Part shown: piece by piece, positions 44,375 to 54,861 of the stretch
Layout of the letters: each line of letters opens with the position of its first letter
How positions within the stretch are numbered: position 1 is the first letter of the stretch
From: Puccinellia tenuiflora
Taxonomy: Eukaryota > Streptophyta > Magnoliopsida > Poales > Poaceae
NCBI GenBank assembly: GCA_012064385.1
Contig: QRDG01000962.1
Span: 242,253 to 306,252, forward strand
Direction: 5' to 3'
Length of the DNA: 64,000 nucleotides
Translations under genes and position numbers: made by a program
The notes under the pieces: generated by a model
What the model was told of the DNA's origin: nothing
What the model saw: the letters and a program-made list of their open reading frames with translations, nothing else
The model's database searches: none

Positions 44375-44398
44375 TAGGGTTTTTACCCCCTTATAAAT
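44375..44398 (+). promoter_or_regulatory. T2 antisense gene: telo-box and TATA box
   Basis: TAGGGTTTTTA is followed by TTATAAAT (44391-44398), 113 bp before the ATG at 44504. The same pair is found in T3 (60810-60834). The reverse complement AAACCCTA is the plant telo-box motif. Confidence 0.65.
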
Positions 44399-45705
44399 CG
44401 CGAAGGGTTAGGTCTCAAAACCTCACTTCCCCCTTCAGCTCAAATCTCTCCTTTCTCTATGCGCTCGTATCTTCCCGTGCTCAGCACACACCGCCCGCTC
44501 GCCATGGCTCCCAAGCACGCAATGGCTGCTCCCAAGGCCAAGGCTCCCTCATCGAGCAGGACAGTGGATATCGCCGCTGCGGCCGCCGCCGCCGCAAAAT
44601 CCTCATCAAAGCGGTCGATTTCCGCCGATTGGGGTGGATCCACGGTTACTTCCGAGCAGTTGAAGACGCACTGGTCGACCGGCCTAATTCCATCCAACGT
44701 GAAGGCTCGAGCCCCAGGAGATGAATTGGTGCCCGCTCCCGCGAAGGATGAGGTGGTGATCTTCACCGAGCATCTGTTCCGCGGGTTTACTCCCCCCGGT
44801 AATCTCTTCTTCCGCCAACTTCTTGAGCTTTACCAGCTACGGATTCATGACTTGGCTCCAAATTCTATTCTCACTCTATCCAATTTCGTAACTTTGTGTG
44901 AGGATTACCTCCAAATCAAGCCCGATCTCAACCTTTGGCTCGAACTTTTCTACTGCAAACCCTCAGCCCGAAACTTCTGGGGGCCCTCTCCTTCAATGTG
45001 GCGCCGTCGCACTTCAACGGCGCCTCCACTCTGTCTTTCCAAAACCAGTTTTTCCCAACCGCATCAAGGACTGGCAAAAAACCTTCTTTTACTGCAAGGA
45101 CACCTCCCCTGCAGGTGAACCCAAACTTCCTCTGTTCTCTGAGGATCGCCTCCAGGCGACTCCTCTTATGAAGGCTAGATGCTCAAGAGGCCGCCCGACC
45201 AAGAGTCGAGTCTTTGATCACTCGGATTCGGGCCCTCTTATCCCACAATCTGGAGAACATGGATCTAGTCCGCTGCTGGACAACTTGGAGGATCTAGCCC
45301 CTGAGTCCTAGGACTCGGCTTATCTGCACCTACACTTGCTGCGCAGGTGATGACCTCCGGGTAACGGAGCAACTGTCTGATGGACCTGAACTTGGTCGGC
45401 TTATCAAAAAGCTGACTGGGAAACCAGTAAAGGACCAGGCACATTTTGGGCTCCAGCCCTTCTGCTCTACCAACCCAGCTCCTGATGTAAGCCTTGCACT
45501 TTACCTCATATCCAACTTGATCTTGCTTGTATCGCTTACTAACTCATTTTCTTCGACTCTTTTGCAGCTCACCGACTCCTTCTGGAAGCCGGCCTCTGGA
45601 GCTGGTACTGAGAGTAAAGCTGAAGCTGAGGCTGAGGCTGAAGAAGAGATTGAGGAGGAGACTCCTGTCACAGAACAAACTGCTGTGGCAGATGACACTG
45701 ACGAT

Positions 45706-45880
45706 GATGACGAGGAGTCCTCTCAGGAGGCTCCCACTGAAGATGATGTTGCTGATGAGGAGTCCTCACCGGAGGCTCCAACAAAAAATGTAGTTGAAGA
45801 GGAGTCCTCTCAAGAGGCTCCCATTGTGGAGGATACTGATGGAGACGAGTCCTCTCCGGAGGCTCCCGTCACTAAACATA
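45706..45880 (+). repeat. EESS.EAP-coding repeats in T2 antisense gene
   Basis: GAGGAGTCCTCTCAGGAGGC-type sequence recurs about four to five times at 36-48 bp intervals. T3 has two to three copies at the matching place (about 62110-62220). Confidence 0.8.
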
Positions 45881-46825
45881 CTCACACCACCTCTGCTGCT
45901 ACTCAGCCATCATTATCTGAAGAGTCCTCAGCCAAGAGTCACTCTTCTTCTTCCCCAGCTTCTAACAACAATGGATCTCGAGAGGCTGTTCCCAAGGTAC
46001 CACTTTCACGAGTCCTTGGGTCCACTCGCTCACCTACTAAGCCTGAAGAACACGTGCAGAGTGTTTGTCGCCGCCAGGAAGAGGAAACTGCGCTCCGACG
46101 GGCCTGCAGATGCTCCTGAGCCTCTGCCCGTCTCACACCAGCGGAAGTCAGCTTCTCCTCCCCACAAGGACGACTCCTATCACTCCGGGATGTCAATGCC
46201 TTCTTCAGATTCTCAGGCCTCCTTGGACATGGAGACTAATGTTGGGTAAAACTCCTCTGATTACTATACTTGCATCAAATGACTTCTGCTTTTTCCCTTT
46301 TCACTAAATTTATTGCTGACTTCTATCTTTGCATATTTCAGAGCTCGGCCTTGTGTCAAGGTAACCAAGCTCCCATGCATGGATGATGTTACATCTGGCC
46401 GTGGACCTGTACCTCCCTCGACTTCTGAAACGACTAGCACGAGGACAGGTCCCTCCGTTGCCGCATCTGCTGGTGCAACCACAACTCCCACCATTCCCGA
46501 GTCCCCTTCAAGGACTCGGGCGGCGACTCCACAGATTGTCCAGCCCTCTTCTGGGACTGAGACTCCTGATACTGCGCCTCAAACTCATCCAGCTCCTATG
46601 AAGCCGACTCCTGCAACTTCTCCAAACATCAAGACCAAGTCATCTCTGACTACAGCCGACTTCGGGTGGCTGATAACATGTCCTTTTCTGAAGCCTATGC
46701 TGAAGCAGTCGACTTGAACGATCAATCTGCGAGGCTGAAGGATGATGAGCAAGCGGCTCTTAGATCTCTTCACATGATTCACAATGTAAGTTTTCGCTTC
46801 CACCCTTTATGCTTTCTGGCATCCT

Positions 46826-47175
46826 CCTATTCCAGTAGCCCCCAAGCACCTGTCTGTGGTGACTTGTGACTAGGATAGGTGCTTTGATTTGAAATGGAAC
46901 TCAACTACTTTGTAGAAAAACTTTCACACTGTAGCCCCCAAGCACTGAGTCCTTAGCTCTACTAGGACTCGGGGCTGTTAATTTACTGTCTGTCGGGTCC
47001 TTAAACCAAAAAACTTTTCCACGAGTAGTCCCCAAGCGCCGAGTTGTCAGCCTGCGATGACTTGGAGCTGATGACTTGACAATTAGGACCCATGCCTGCT
47101 AGCTGTTAGGAAAAATTGACTCCTGAGTAGCCCCCAAGCGCCAAGTTGTTAACTTGTGACGACTTGGAGCTCATG
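46826..47175 (+). repeat. Intronic PPT-like repeats, 4 copies, T2
   Basis: TAGCCCCCAAGC (or AGTCCCCAAGCG) occurs near 46837, 46932, 47026 and 47126, each followed by GAGTTGTC- or CAAGTTGTT-like sequence and GACTTGGAGCT. Spacing is about 97 bp. The array lies within the proposed intron 46786-47273. Confidence 0.85.
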
Positions 47176-47895
47176 AGTTCTCTGCTTGACTTGTGAAATT
47201 GACTTGTAAAATCTGACTTGTATACAATGTCTTGTCCATTCTGACTTGTAAGAAACTTGACTTGTGATTGCAGAACCTTGTCTCCAAGATGAAGAGAGAT
47301 ATGAAGGAGCTTGAGGACCAGGCAGCTGCTAGTGCCAGGTCTGCTATAGCTGAAAAAGAACACTCCCTTCAGCTTGAGAAGGATCTGAAGGCTTTGTCTG
47401 CTCAACTGGAGCAAGTCAAAAAAGAATCTGCTGAGGCCAAAAGGGTTGCCCAAAAGGCACATAATGATCTAAAAGCTGTCTTCGACACCTGCCGCAAGGG
47501 CATTGGGGCCATGTGCCAACACATATTTGGTAAGCTTAAAACTTTTGCTTGCTTCCTTTTGCACCTTTCTGAATTGCTTTTAGACTGACAATCCTTGATT
47601 TCTTTTCTGTAGGAGCTGACTCCCCAAAACTTTAGCTGCCCACTAGCAAGCAATTGTCTGAGATGCTTGACCACTGTCATGGGCTGCAGGAGGGAGCCCG
47701 TGCAGTGGTGAAATATTTGAACCCTAAGGGCAAGTGCCCCAAAGAACCTGAACGTCTGGTGGACGAGTTGTCCAGGGCACTAGGTTATATGCGGCTGTGG
47801 AAGCAATCTTCTTTGAGGAGAGCCGCCATCAGAATCTGGGCCCTGGCCCATAGCTATTACCCCAATGTTTTGGAACCAGCAATGCTTACCATGGG

Positions 47896-49251
47896 TGTTG
47901 CGCTTTAAACGGGGCCCCACACTCGCAAATCGAGAGTCGCCAAGGTGTTTGATCAACCACACCTAAGATCTGTGTACCTTGACGCCGAGGGTGATACACC
48001 GCAACTCACGTCGAAGGAGATCCGTCCGGAAGCGCGGTACGCAGGACATCCGGCGGACGCTTTTTAGACCAGACGCCCTGCTTGCCCGGGAGGGACCCCG
48101 TCAGGGCTCGCGGCGACGATTGGTTGCTCTAGGTCGGCCTGACCGCCCCTAAAGCCTCGTGGCTTCGCAGATCGCCGGCATAGCTAGCTAACTACGGAGG
48201 AACGAGAAGCATAGGTACAGGGGCAAAGGTAGACGAAAAGATAGATTGATTGATATGTCGATTGGGTGTTGTTCTTTTCAATCGGCCGTGCACCTTTATA
48301 TAGGTGGCCTGGTCTTTGGCGTACAAGCAAAGGACTCATCTAGGCTTTCCTTACAAGAAAAGTACATTGAATCACGTCCTAAACCCTAGTCCTAGTCCAA
48401 GTCGAACTCCTGTCCAGATTCGCAGCTCTCCCTGTCCTGCTTCTTGCCGTGGACGCCAAAGTCACATATTACCTCGGATGGATATGGCCCAAAGACCAAA
48501 CTTGTACGTCTCGACGAGACGAACAACTCTTGCGATGATCACTTTTCCATCCGAAGCCGTCTTGACTGCTATCCGGGTCCATCTTTGTCTGTTGGTCTAG
48601 ATCTGGCAGGTAACAGATTAACCCGGGTTCTGACAAGCCGGGTTAGCTCCTGCCGGGTTGACTCCTGCCGGGTAACCACCGTGGCCTCGCAAGCTGCGGC
48701 AAAAGCATGGTTGTAAGTTCTTCCCGACATGTTCCCCTTTTGGGTGGTGCTTGCCGGGTCCAAGCCTTCCCGGGTCTTGCACGACTCGGCTCCATGACGG
48801 ATGCGGGTTGTGAACTCGGCCATGCCGACTCAAGATAAGCCGGCTTGTGGCTGCCGCTTGGACATGAAATGCCGACTCCCTGAATGAAGTCGGCTCCGAT
48901 GGTGACTCCTTGGAAAATGTCAGCTTCTCGACGATGGCCGGCCTCTGGATAGTGGCCGACTCCTGGGCAATGACCGGCTCCTGGATGATGGCCGGCTCCT
49001 GGATGATGGTCGGCTCCTGGGAGAACGCCGACTTCTGGGGATGACCAACTTCTGGGAGAATACCAACTCCTTGATAATGGACGGCTCCTGGGAGAACGCC
49101 GGGTCCTGGGACATGGTGGCCTGCAGCCTGGTGGCTTGCCGATATAGCTCCTTCTCCTTTGTCCGTGTCTTGGAGTCCTCCTGAGTGCATCTCGCCTAAA
49201 CCAAGGACATCCAGGGCCATGCCGACCAAGTGCCAAAAATGGGTGCGAACA
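47896..49251 (-). repeat. N: 3' LTR (left copy)
   Basis: 1356 bp. On the minus strand a CTATATAAAGG box lies near 48297. It carries an 18-bp minisatellite at about 48940-49110. Confidence 0.96.
48940..49110 (-). repeat. 18-bp minisatellite in N LTR
   Basis: About nine imperfect units of CCGGCTCCTGGATGATGG. An identical array lies in the other LTR at about 54013-54183. One minus-strand frame reads as Ser/Arg repeats (SRSRPSSRSRP), another as QEP repeats; both follow from the repeat. Confidence 0.85.
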
Positions 49252-49265
49252 CATGCCCCCCTGTT
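49252..49265 (-). other. N: polypurine tract
   Basis: On the minus strand AACAGGGGGGCATG directly precedes the LTR start TGTTCGC. Confidence 0.8.
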
Positions 49266-49643
49266 TTCTGGTAGAGCTTGCGTGCCAGAAAATAATTTAC
49301 CTAGGGTTTTAGCACGATGTCAACACTCCATCGGCTTTGTATGATCATACTAGCTGCCACCCCGATAGAGCCACTTCGGAATGTCGTCATTTTGATAGCA
49401 CAAACTCCCTCATGTATGCATCCCGTGGCGCGGCTTGCCTGATCTTTAATTCGGATCCTGCAGATAAGAAAAACAGATACCTTGCACTAGATCCTTGTTA
49501 GTAGCCAACTCAATAATTAAGCCGGCCTTGCTGGTATTGACGAAACTAAGCATCGGCTTCGAGGATGATAACCATGAGCCAGATGTTGACTTTGCCAACA
49601 CAATGTATTCTTGGGGCGATATGCAAATATCGGCCATACGTCC
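49266..49643. other. N: 3' untranslated stretch
   Basis: About 380 bp between the second frame and the PPT; I see no coding sequence or repeat in it. Confidence 0.55.
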
Positions 49644-51269
49644 TCATCTCAAAGGACTAGGGGAATCCGTCCACCAAAGCGTGAATAACCGAAATAACTC
49701 AGATATTTCGGCTGGGGATAAATGTCTGGATGCTGGCTTTGATGGTATGGTTGAAGAACATGGATGACGCACCGTCTGAGGTCTCCTATGATGAGAGGGA
49801 TATTTCCGGCTTCCGCCGGCTCCACGCTTGTCCTCCTTTGCTCCCGACGGCTTCACAACAGGAGTCGGCACGCCAATCCCTGCTTGCGGACTTTGCTTTG
49901 GAACCCACGCCATGTTCCTCTTCTTCAGCTCGTCGGCCCTAAGCCGCTCCAGCTGTCCTTTTTGCCAATGTGATAAGCCGATTAAGCATTTCGGCTGTGA
50001 CTTTGATTTATGCATTGGCAGCATCTCCTTGGGCTTGGGCACCCCCTGCTTGGCTTGTCCAGACTCGACAATTGGGTCCTTGGAATCAGCTCGCCTCACT
50101 TCCTTGCCCTTAATAGCCAACGTCAACTCGGCTGGCTTTTTGATACTAGGAGTCGAATCTGAATCAACGCACTTGCGGCCATCCTTCTTCACTCGGTAGA
50201 CTTGCTTCACCACTTCCTTCTTCCTCCACGAGCTCCAGGCCGATTCGTCATTGAGTCGGTCTCTATCATGTGTTTGCTGGCTTGTTCCTCTCGGAGCTGC
50301 GTAAAGTTGGTGAGGTGATTTAGTATAAGACGGATGGTGTGCCCGTGAGTCATACCTGTCCCTTGATGGATATGAATAGAAGCCGGCTTGGGAAGGTATG
50401 GACGACTTCGGCATTGGCGGCTCGAAAGGAGTACGTGGAGTCGACACGTTGAGCTTCTCCTCTCGCCAATCCCGGCTTTCCGACTTGCGCCCTGAGGGTG
50501 ACTTCGATGCCTTTGCGTCAGCTGGCCGATGAGCACTTTTTGCTTCGCTTATCCACTGGTATTTCTCCAATAATTGAGCGAAGGTGACTTTTGATTTTCT
50601 CCTCCTATGCTTATCACTGCCTTTGTCTTCTTTGGCTTTCCTGGCATCGGTCTCTAGATTTTGTGGTTGCCCCCCAGCGTTGGGCATCTTCACTGCAACT
50701 TTAATGGAACGTTCGTCTTTAAAATTGCCGACTCGATTGTCGACTTGAACAACCTCTTTACTTGACGACTCAATCTCATCAACTCCATTGTGTACCTGTC
50801 CGTCTTTGGATGAGTCGTCTTGAGATAGCCGATTCAACTCTTGATTGTTATCAAGTCCAGTCTGTACCAATTGATCACTCTGCTCGCACGAATCCTGGAT
50901 TCGTCCTTCTCCTGACAACTCGGCACAGTGATCGTCTATGATAATTGGATTAACCAGTGATGCACCGACAATGTGACCATCTATGCCCGGACTGAAGGTA
51001 CACTGCTTGTCTTGTAGCCGATAATCTGATACCGGCTTTGGATTTAAGCAACCGAGTGGTGCCGGCTCAATGTCACCCCACTCGGCTTTGCATCGTATCT
51101 TGTCCTCCTTTTCCGATGCTCTCGAATCGGCTATTTGGAGGGGCTGGGAACCTGGCTTTATGTTTCTGCAATCAAAATAATTACAGAATATATGTCTCAT
51201 CTGAGACCAAATGTTAGCCAGGCATGTAACAAGCAAGTTGTCCATATGAATATGAAATTTAGCCAGCAT
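49644..51269 (-). CDS. N ORF B: Lys/Ser-rich protein of unknown function
   Basis: 541 residues from ATG 51269. It is hydrophilic throughout and has no enzymatic motif. A basic segment (KHRRRKSKVTFAQLLEKYQW) lies near residues 220-240, a Tyr/Pro-rich stretch near 300, and WSSWRKKEVVKQVYRVKKDG near 350. A conserved-looking helical motif, IGLSHWQKGQLERLRADELK followed by NMAWVPK, lies near residues 430-460. I recall similar AWVPK endings in cereal Gypsy proteins, so this may be a diverged Gag-related product. The first 35 residues may be intronic: TTGATTGCAG near 51168 looks like a splice acceptor, which would join it to ORF A. The open length in a young element argues for selection at the family level. 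Confidence 0.65.
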   Translation of the reverse strand: MLAKFHIHMDNLLVTCLANIWSQMRHIFCNYFDCRNIKPGSQPLQIADSRASEKEDKIRCKAEWGDIEPAPLGCLNPKPVSDYRLQDKQCTFSPGIDGHIVGASLVNPIIIDDHCAELSGEGRIQDSCEQSDQLVQTGLDNNQELNRLSQDDSSKDGQVHNGVDEIESSSKEVVQVDNRVGNFKDERSIKVAVKMPNAGGQPQNLETDARKAKEDKGSDKHRRRKSKVTFAQLLEKYQWISEAKSAHRPADAKASKSPSGRKSESRDWREEKLNVSTPRTPFEPPMPKSSIPSQAGFYSYPSRDRYDSRAHHPSYTKSPHQLYAAPRGTSQQTHDRDRLNDESAWSSWRKKEVVKQVYRVKKDGRKCVDSDSTPSIKKPAELTLAIKGKEVRRADSKDPIVESGQAKQGVPKPKEMLPMHKSKSQPKCLIGLSHWQKGQLERLRADELKKRNMAWVPKQSPQAGIGVPTPVVKPSGAKEDKRGAGGSRKYPSHHRRPQTVRHPCSSTIPSKPASRHLSPAEISELFRLFTLWWTDSPSPLR

Positions 51270-51312
51270 GACGAGAACAACTTTGGTTGCGACAGATTGT
51301 CACTATCAGCCT

Positions 51313-52884
51313 CTATGTTGGTATTATATATTGACCGGCATGATTAGCGACAAGATTATTGCTAACAAACAAATTACTCATCTCGATCGGTCTTTCAAAG
51401 TTAACTAGAATCAAGCTAGTACATGTATCAATAATATAACTCCGACCTGATCGAAAAACAAGTAAACTGTCGGCTAGGCGTACCTCTTCGAAGACACTGG
51501 GAGAACTCGGTAGTGGCACACAAGGAACAATGCTTTGCCCTGTTTCTAGATAGCTCTCCACCGCTTCGACTTCCTCTTCCGGATCCCGAGTCACGTCTTG
51601 TGTAGGCTCTCCATTAACCGAACATTGTCCGGCTTCATCATCTTTGTCACGGAACTCGTAGGGTAGCAGGTATGCTTCCTCACATCCAGAAAAGTTGAAC
51701 ACGGCCGACTCGTGTCGCTCACCGTGCTCTGGCTTGACGAATTCTCCCTGTGTCGGCTCGATAGACTCGACATGTCCACCCGACTCGGCTTTACCCGAAC
51801 TGTTGGATTCGGCTTCCGCTAAGTCGGCTGTGTCTGCCGGGTTGATGTCGCGCCATTGATTGGACTCGGCATGTGTACGATCAAACCCGACTTCTGCCGA
51901 CTCGATCGTGCTAGCCGAATCAACCTCCTCCTGGACGGCTAGCAGAGATTCGTCTTCTTGCTTTGGTGACACAGATGATTTGACATGATGGTTGCATGGG
52001 GAATCGGACCTGGCAATATCTTCTTCAAGCTTTGCATAAAACGCCTGCAAGTCTTCCTCCTCACGCTTTTTCTTGAGTGCTTCAAAGTCCTCTCTGCGTC
52101 TCCTTTTGAAGACTTCAAAGCCTTGACGCTGTTCGTCGGATAATTGTTCCCAAGTTGGCGTAGTGAAGTCATCAGCGATAGCCGCGGCATCTTCAGATTT
52201 CATGGACTCGACGAAGGACTCGCCATTAGCCGACTTCTTCGAGTCGGCATTGACCAAGCAGGTCGAGTCAATCTCCTTTTGCTGTTTGTCCTGCAGCGTT
52301 TCACCTCCTATGGTGGGTGAAGGAATTAATCCGGTTTCATCATAGGATTGCCCCCCGAGTCCATTGAAATATTTCGGCTGTGGTGCGCCGAAAATTTGCA
52401 GTGGTGAGTGGGAGGTATTATTGGCTGTAATAATCTGAGTCGGCACCTGTACTCCTGTAGAATTTCTATATAACAGGTCATAAGCAATAAGTTTAGCCGA
52501 TTCACAGAAATCATATAGCGCCGAGTCACTAATTCCATGAGGCGATGTATAACTCGGCTGGGAGTAACTCGGCTGAGAGTAACCGGCCACATAGCTCGCA
52601 GAACCATAGCCGATTCCCTCATCCGATGAATAAACTCGCGGGATATCCTCTAGCCTATGAAGTGTCCCATGTTGATCAACCGAGTACTCTGTGTTATTAA
52701 TCGGCCTATAATCCGGGGAAGCCGATGAATAAAAACTCGGGTCTGTCTGTCGTGTATCAAATCGGCGATCCTCTATCGGCCTCTGCTCATAGTTATATGG
52801 ATAACTAGGGCTAGCCGATATAGGATATCCATCGACACCGACATAAGGGCAATTAGCATCTACATAATTTGATTGATGATACAT
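51313..52884 (-). CDS. N ORF A: acidic, Ser/Tyr-rich protein of unknown function
   Basis: About 523 residues from ATG 52884; the frame is open upstream to the PBS (52977), so a non-AUG or spliced start is possible. The N-terminal 200 residues are rich in Ser, Tyr and Pro (GYSQPSYSQPSYTSPHG). A charged helix follows (SDEQRQGFEVFKRRRREDF, ALKKKREEEDLQAFYAKLEE), then a long acidic tail with many Glu and Ser. No zinc knuckle, protease or polymerase motif is seen. It sits where gag belongs. A GTACGC donor-like site near 51483 and an acceptor near 51168 suggest splicing to ORF B, but I could not make the phases agree. Confidence 0.62.
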   Translation of the reverse strand: MYHQSNYVDANCPYVGVDGYPISASPSYPYNYEQRPIEDRRFDTRQTDPSFYSSASPDYRPINNTEYSVDQHGTLHRLEDIPRVYSSDEGIGYGSASYVAGYSQPSYSQPSYTSPHGISDSALYDFCESAKLIAYDLLYRNSTGVQVPTQIITANNTSHSPLQIFGAPQPKYFNGLGGQSYDETGLIPSPTIGGETLQDKQQKEIDSTCLVNADSKKSANGESFVESMKSEDAAAIADDFTTPTWEQLSDEQRQGFEVFKRRRREDFEALKKKREEEDLQAFYAKLEEDIARSDSPCNHHVKSSVSPKQEDESLLAVQEEVDSASTIESAEVGFDRTHAESNQWRDINPADTADLAEAESNSSGKAESGGHVESIEPTQGEFVKPEHGERHESAVFNFSGCEEAYLLPYEFRDKDDEAGQCSVNGEPTQDVTRDPEEEVEAVESYLETGQSIVPCVPLPSSPSVFEEVRLADSLLVFRSGRSYIIDTCTSLILVNFERPIEMSNLFVSNNLVANHAGQYIIPT

Positions 52885-52956
52885 GTTACCTCTGTAGATT
52901 ACTGCCTCTTGATGCGCTCCTAATTGCAAGAGCGGGCTGTAGATTATTTGACGCTT

Positions 52957-52976
52957 CTTCCCCAGCGGAGTCGTCA
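52957..52976 (-). other. N: putative primer binding site
   Basis: On the minus strand TGACGACTCCGCTGGGGAA lies a few bases after the 5' LTR end. It resembles the TGGCGACTCCGCTGGGGA type of PBS with one change (G to A) in the TGG. Confidence 0.6.
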
Positions 52977-52983
52977 AAAAGTG

Positions 52984-54324
52984 TGTTGCACTTTAAACGG
53001 GGCCCCACACTCGCAAATCGAGAGTCGCCAAGGTGTTTGATCAACCACACCTAAGATCTGGGTACCTTGACGCCGAGGGTGATACACCGCAGCTCACATC
53101 GAAGGAGATCCGTCCGGAAGCGCGGTACGCAGGACATCCGGCGGACGCTTTTTAGACCAGACGCCCTGCTTGCCCGGGAGGGACCCCGTCAGGGCTCGCG
53201 GCGACGATTGGTTGCTCTAGGTCGGCCTGACCGCCCCTAGAGCCTCGTGGCTTCGCAGATCGCCGGCATAGCTAGCTAACTACGGAGGAACGAGAAGCAT
53301 AGGTACAGGGGCAAAGGTAGACGAAAAGATAGATTGATTGATATGTCGATTGGGTGTTGTTCTTTTCAATCGGCCGTGCACCTTTATATAGGTGGCCTGG
53401 TCTTTGGCGTACAAGCAAAGGACTCATCTAGGCTTTCCTTACAAGAAAAGTACATTGAATCACGTCCTAAACCCTAGTCCTAGTCCAAGTCGAACTCCTG
53501 TCCAGATTCGCAGCTCTCCCTGTCCTGCTTCTTGCCGTGGACGCCAAAGTCACATATTACCTCGGATGGATATGGCCCAAAGACCAAACTTGTACGTCTC
53601 GACGAGACGAACAACTCTTGCGATGATCACTTTTCCATCCGAAGCCGTCTTGACTGCTATCCGGGTCCATCTTTGTCTATTGGTCTAGATCTGGCAGGTA
53701 ACAGATTAACTCGGGTTCTGACAAGCCGGGTTAGCTCCTGCCGGGTTGACCACCGTGGCCTCGCAAGCTGCGGCAAAAGCATGGTTGTAAGTTCTTCCCG
53801 ACATGTTCCCCTTTTGGGTGGTGCTTGCCGGGTCAAGCCTTCCCGGGTCTTGCACGACTCGGCTCCATGACGGATGCGGGTTGTGAACTCGGCCATGCCG
53901 ACTCAAGATAAGCCGGCTTGTGGCTGCCGCTTGGACATGAAATGCCGACTCCCTGAATGAAGTCGGCTCCGATGGTGACTCCTTGGAAAATGTCAGCTTC
54001 TCGACGATGGCCGGCCTCTGGATAGTGGCCGACTCCTGGGCAATGACCGGCTCCTGGATGATGGCCGGCTCCTGGATGATGGTCGGCTCCTGGGAGAACG
54101 CCGACTTCTGGGGATGACCAACTTCTGGGAGAATACCAACTCCTTGATAATGGACGGCTCCTGGGAGAACGCCGGGTCCTGGGACATGGTGGCCTGCAGC
54201 CTGGTGGCTTGCCGATATAGCTCCTTCTCCTTTGTCCGTGTCTTGGAGTCCTCCTGAGTGCATCTCGCCTAAACCAAGGACATCCAGGGCCATGCCGACC
54301 AAGTGCCAAAAATGGGTGCGAACA
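52984..54324 (-). repeat. N: 5' LTR (right copy)
   Basis: 1341 bp, shorter than the other copy mainly by a 15-bp deletion near 53747, within a CCGGGTTGAC direct repeat. Confidence 0.96.
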
Positions 54325-54861
54325 ATGGGGAAGCCAGAGCAACATGAGGATGGCAAACCCTTTACTCAAGACGATTTCAAGGCTGAGGAGAAGCTGGTGC
54401 GGCCATATGCTTGTGAAATTGCCAACAAGATGGACCCTGAGGTATGGGTTCACCACTATGACTTGGAGAACAAAAGAGTTCCTCCAGCGACTCCTGAGAT
54501 CGTAAACTTTGGCCGCCCATCACAGGACCCAGCTGGTGTCCCCTCTTCTTCTACTGGTCCCAGTTCCTCATCGCCAGCGGCTCCTGTTCCTGGTGCTGAG
54601 CCCACATTAAAGACTCCTGTTGCGCCTACTCCTTCGAGAGCTATCTCTGGAGACGCCCAGAAACAAGCAGAGCTGGCTAAGCACATGAAGAGTCCCAAAG
54701 GTACTGGCTTTCAAACGAAGAGAGTCGCCACCAAGCCTCCTTTGAAGCCGGCTCCTCCTTCTGCTGTTCAAACAAAAGACAAGTCTCCTACAAAGAAGGA
54801 CTCCCCGATTCTGGCTGATAAGTCGGCTCCTCTGGAAGACAATCCTTTGAATGACTTTTGA

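Larger units (their letters stand above)
47896..54324 (-). mobile_element. N: young LTR element lacking pol
   Basis: This 6429-bp element is flanked by ATGGG (47891-47895 and 54325-54329). On the minus strand it starts TGTTCGCACCC and ends in GCAACA. The LTRs are 1356 and 1341 bp. They differ by about seven substitutions, a 1-bp indel and one 15-bp indel, so the insertion is recent. The 3.7-kb interior has two long open frames on the minus strand and no protease, RT, RNase H or integrase. It must use enzymes supplied in trans. It lies in an exon of the T2 antisense gene. Confidence 0.95.
44504..54861 (+). pseudogene. T2 antisense gene: Transposase_28-like protein, interrupted by N
   Basis: Proposed exons are 44504-45486, 45568-46245, 46342-46785, 47274-47529, 47613-47895 and, after N, 54330-54861, all with GT..AG introns. 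Exon 1 carries the Transposase_28-like domain (FRGFTPPGNLFFRQLLELYQ, IHDLAPNSILTLSNFV). Exon 2 is acidic, with EESS.EAP repeats, and has a basic segment near its end. Exon 3 is Pro/Ser/Thr-rich. Exon 4 is a coiled coil (EKEHSLQLEKDLKALSAQLE). The last exon is helical, then Pro/Lys-rich, ending at TGA 54859. Removing N and one ATGGG restores the frame. Frameshifts in exon 1 (near 44960 and 45180) and a TAG in exon 5 show it was already defective. The function is unknown. Confidence 0.8.

Noticed and set aside
48618..49254. Open frames of about 200 codons in the N LTRs, one Ser/Arg-rich
   Set aside because: They lie wholly in the LTR, exist in overlapping frames and follow from the 18-bp repeat; a coding role is unlikely.
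51313..52977. Start of N ORF A at 52977
   Set aside because: That codon is TTG within the PBS region; the first ATG in frame is 52884.
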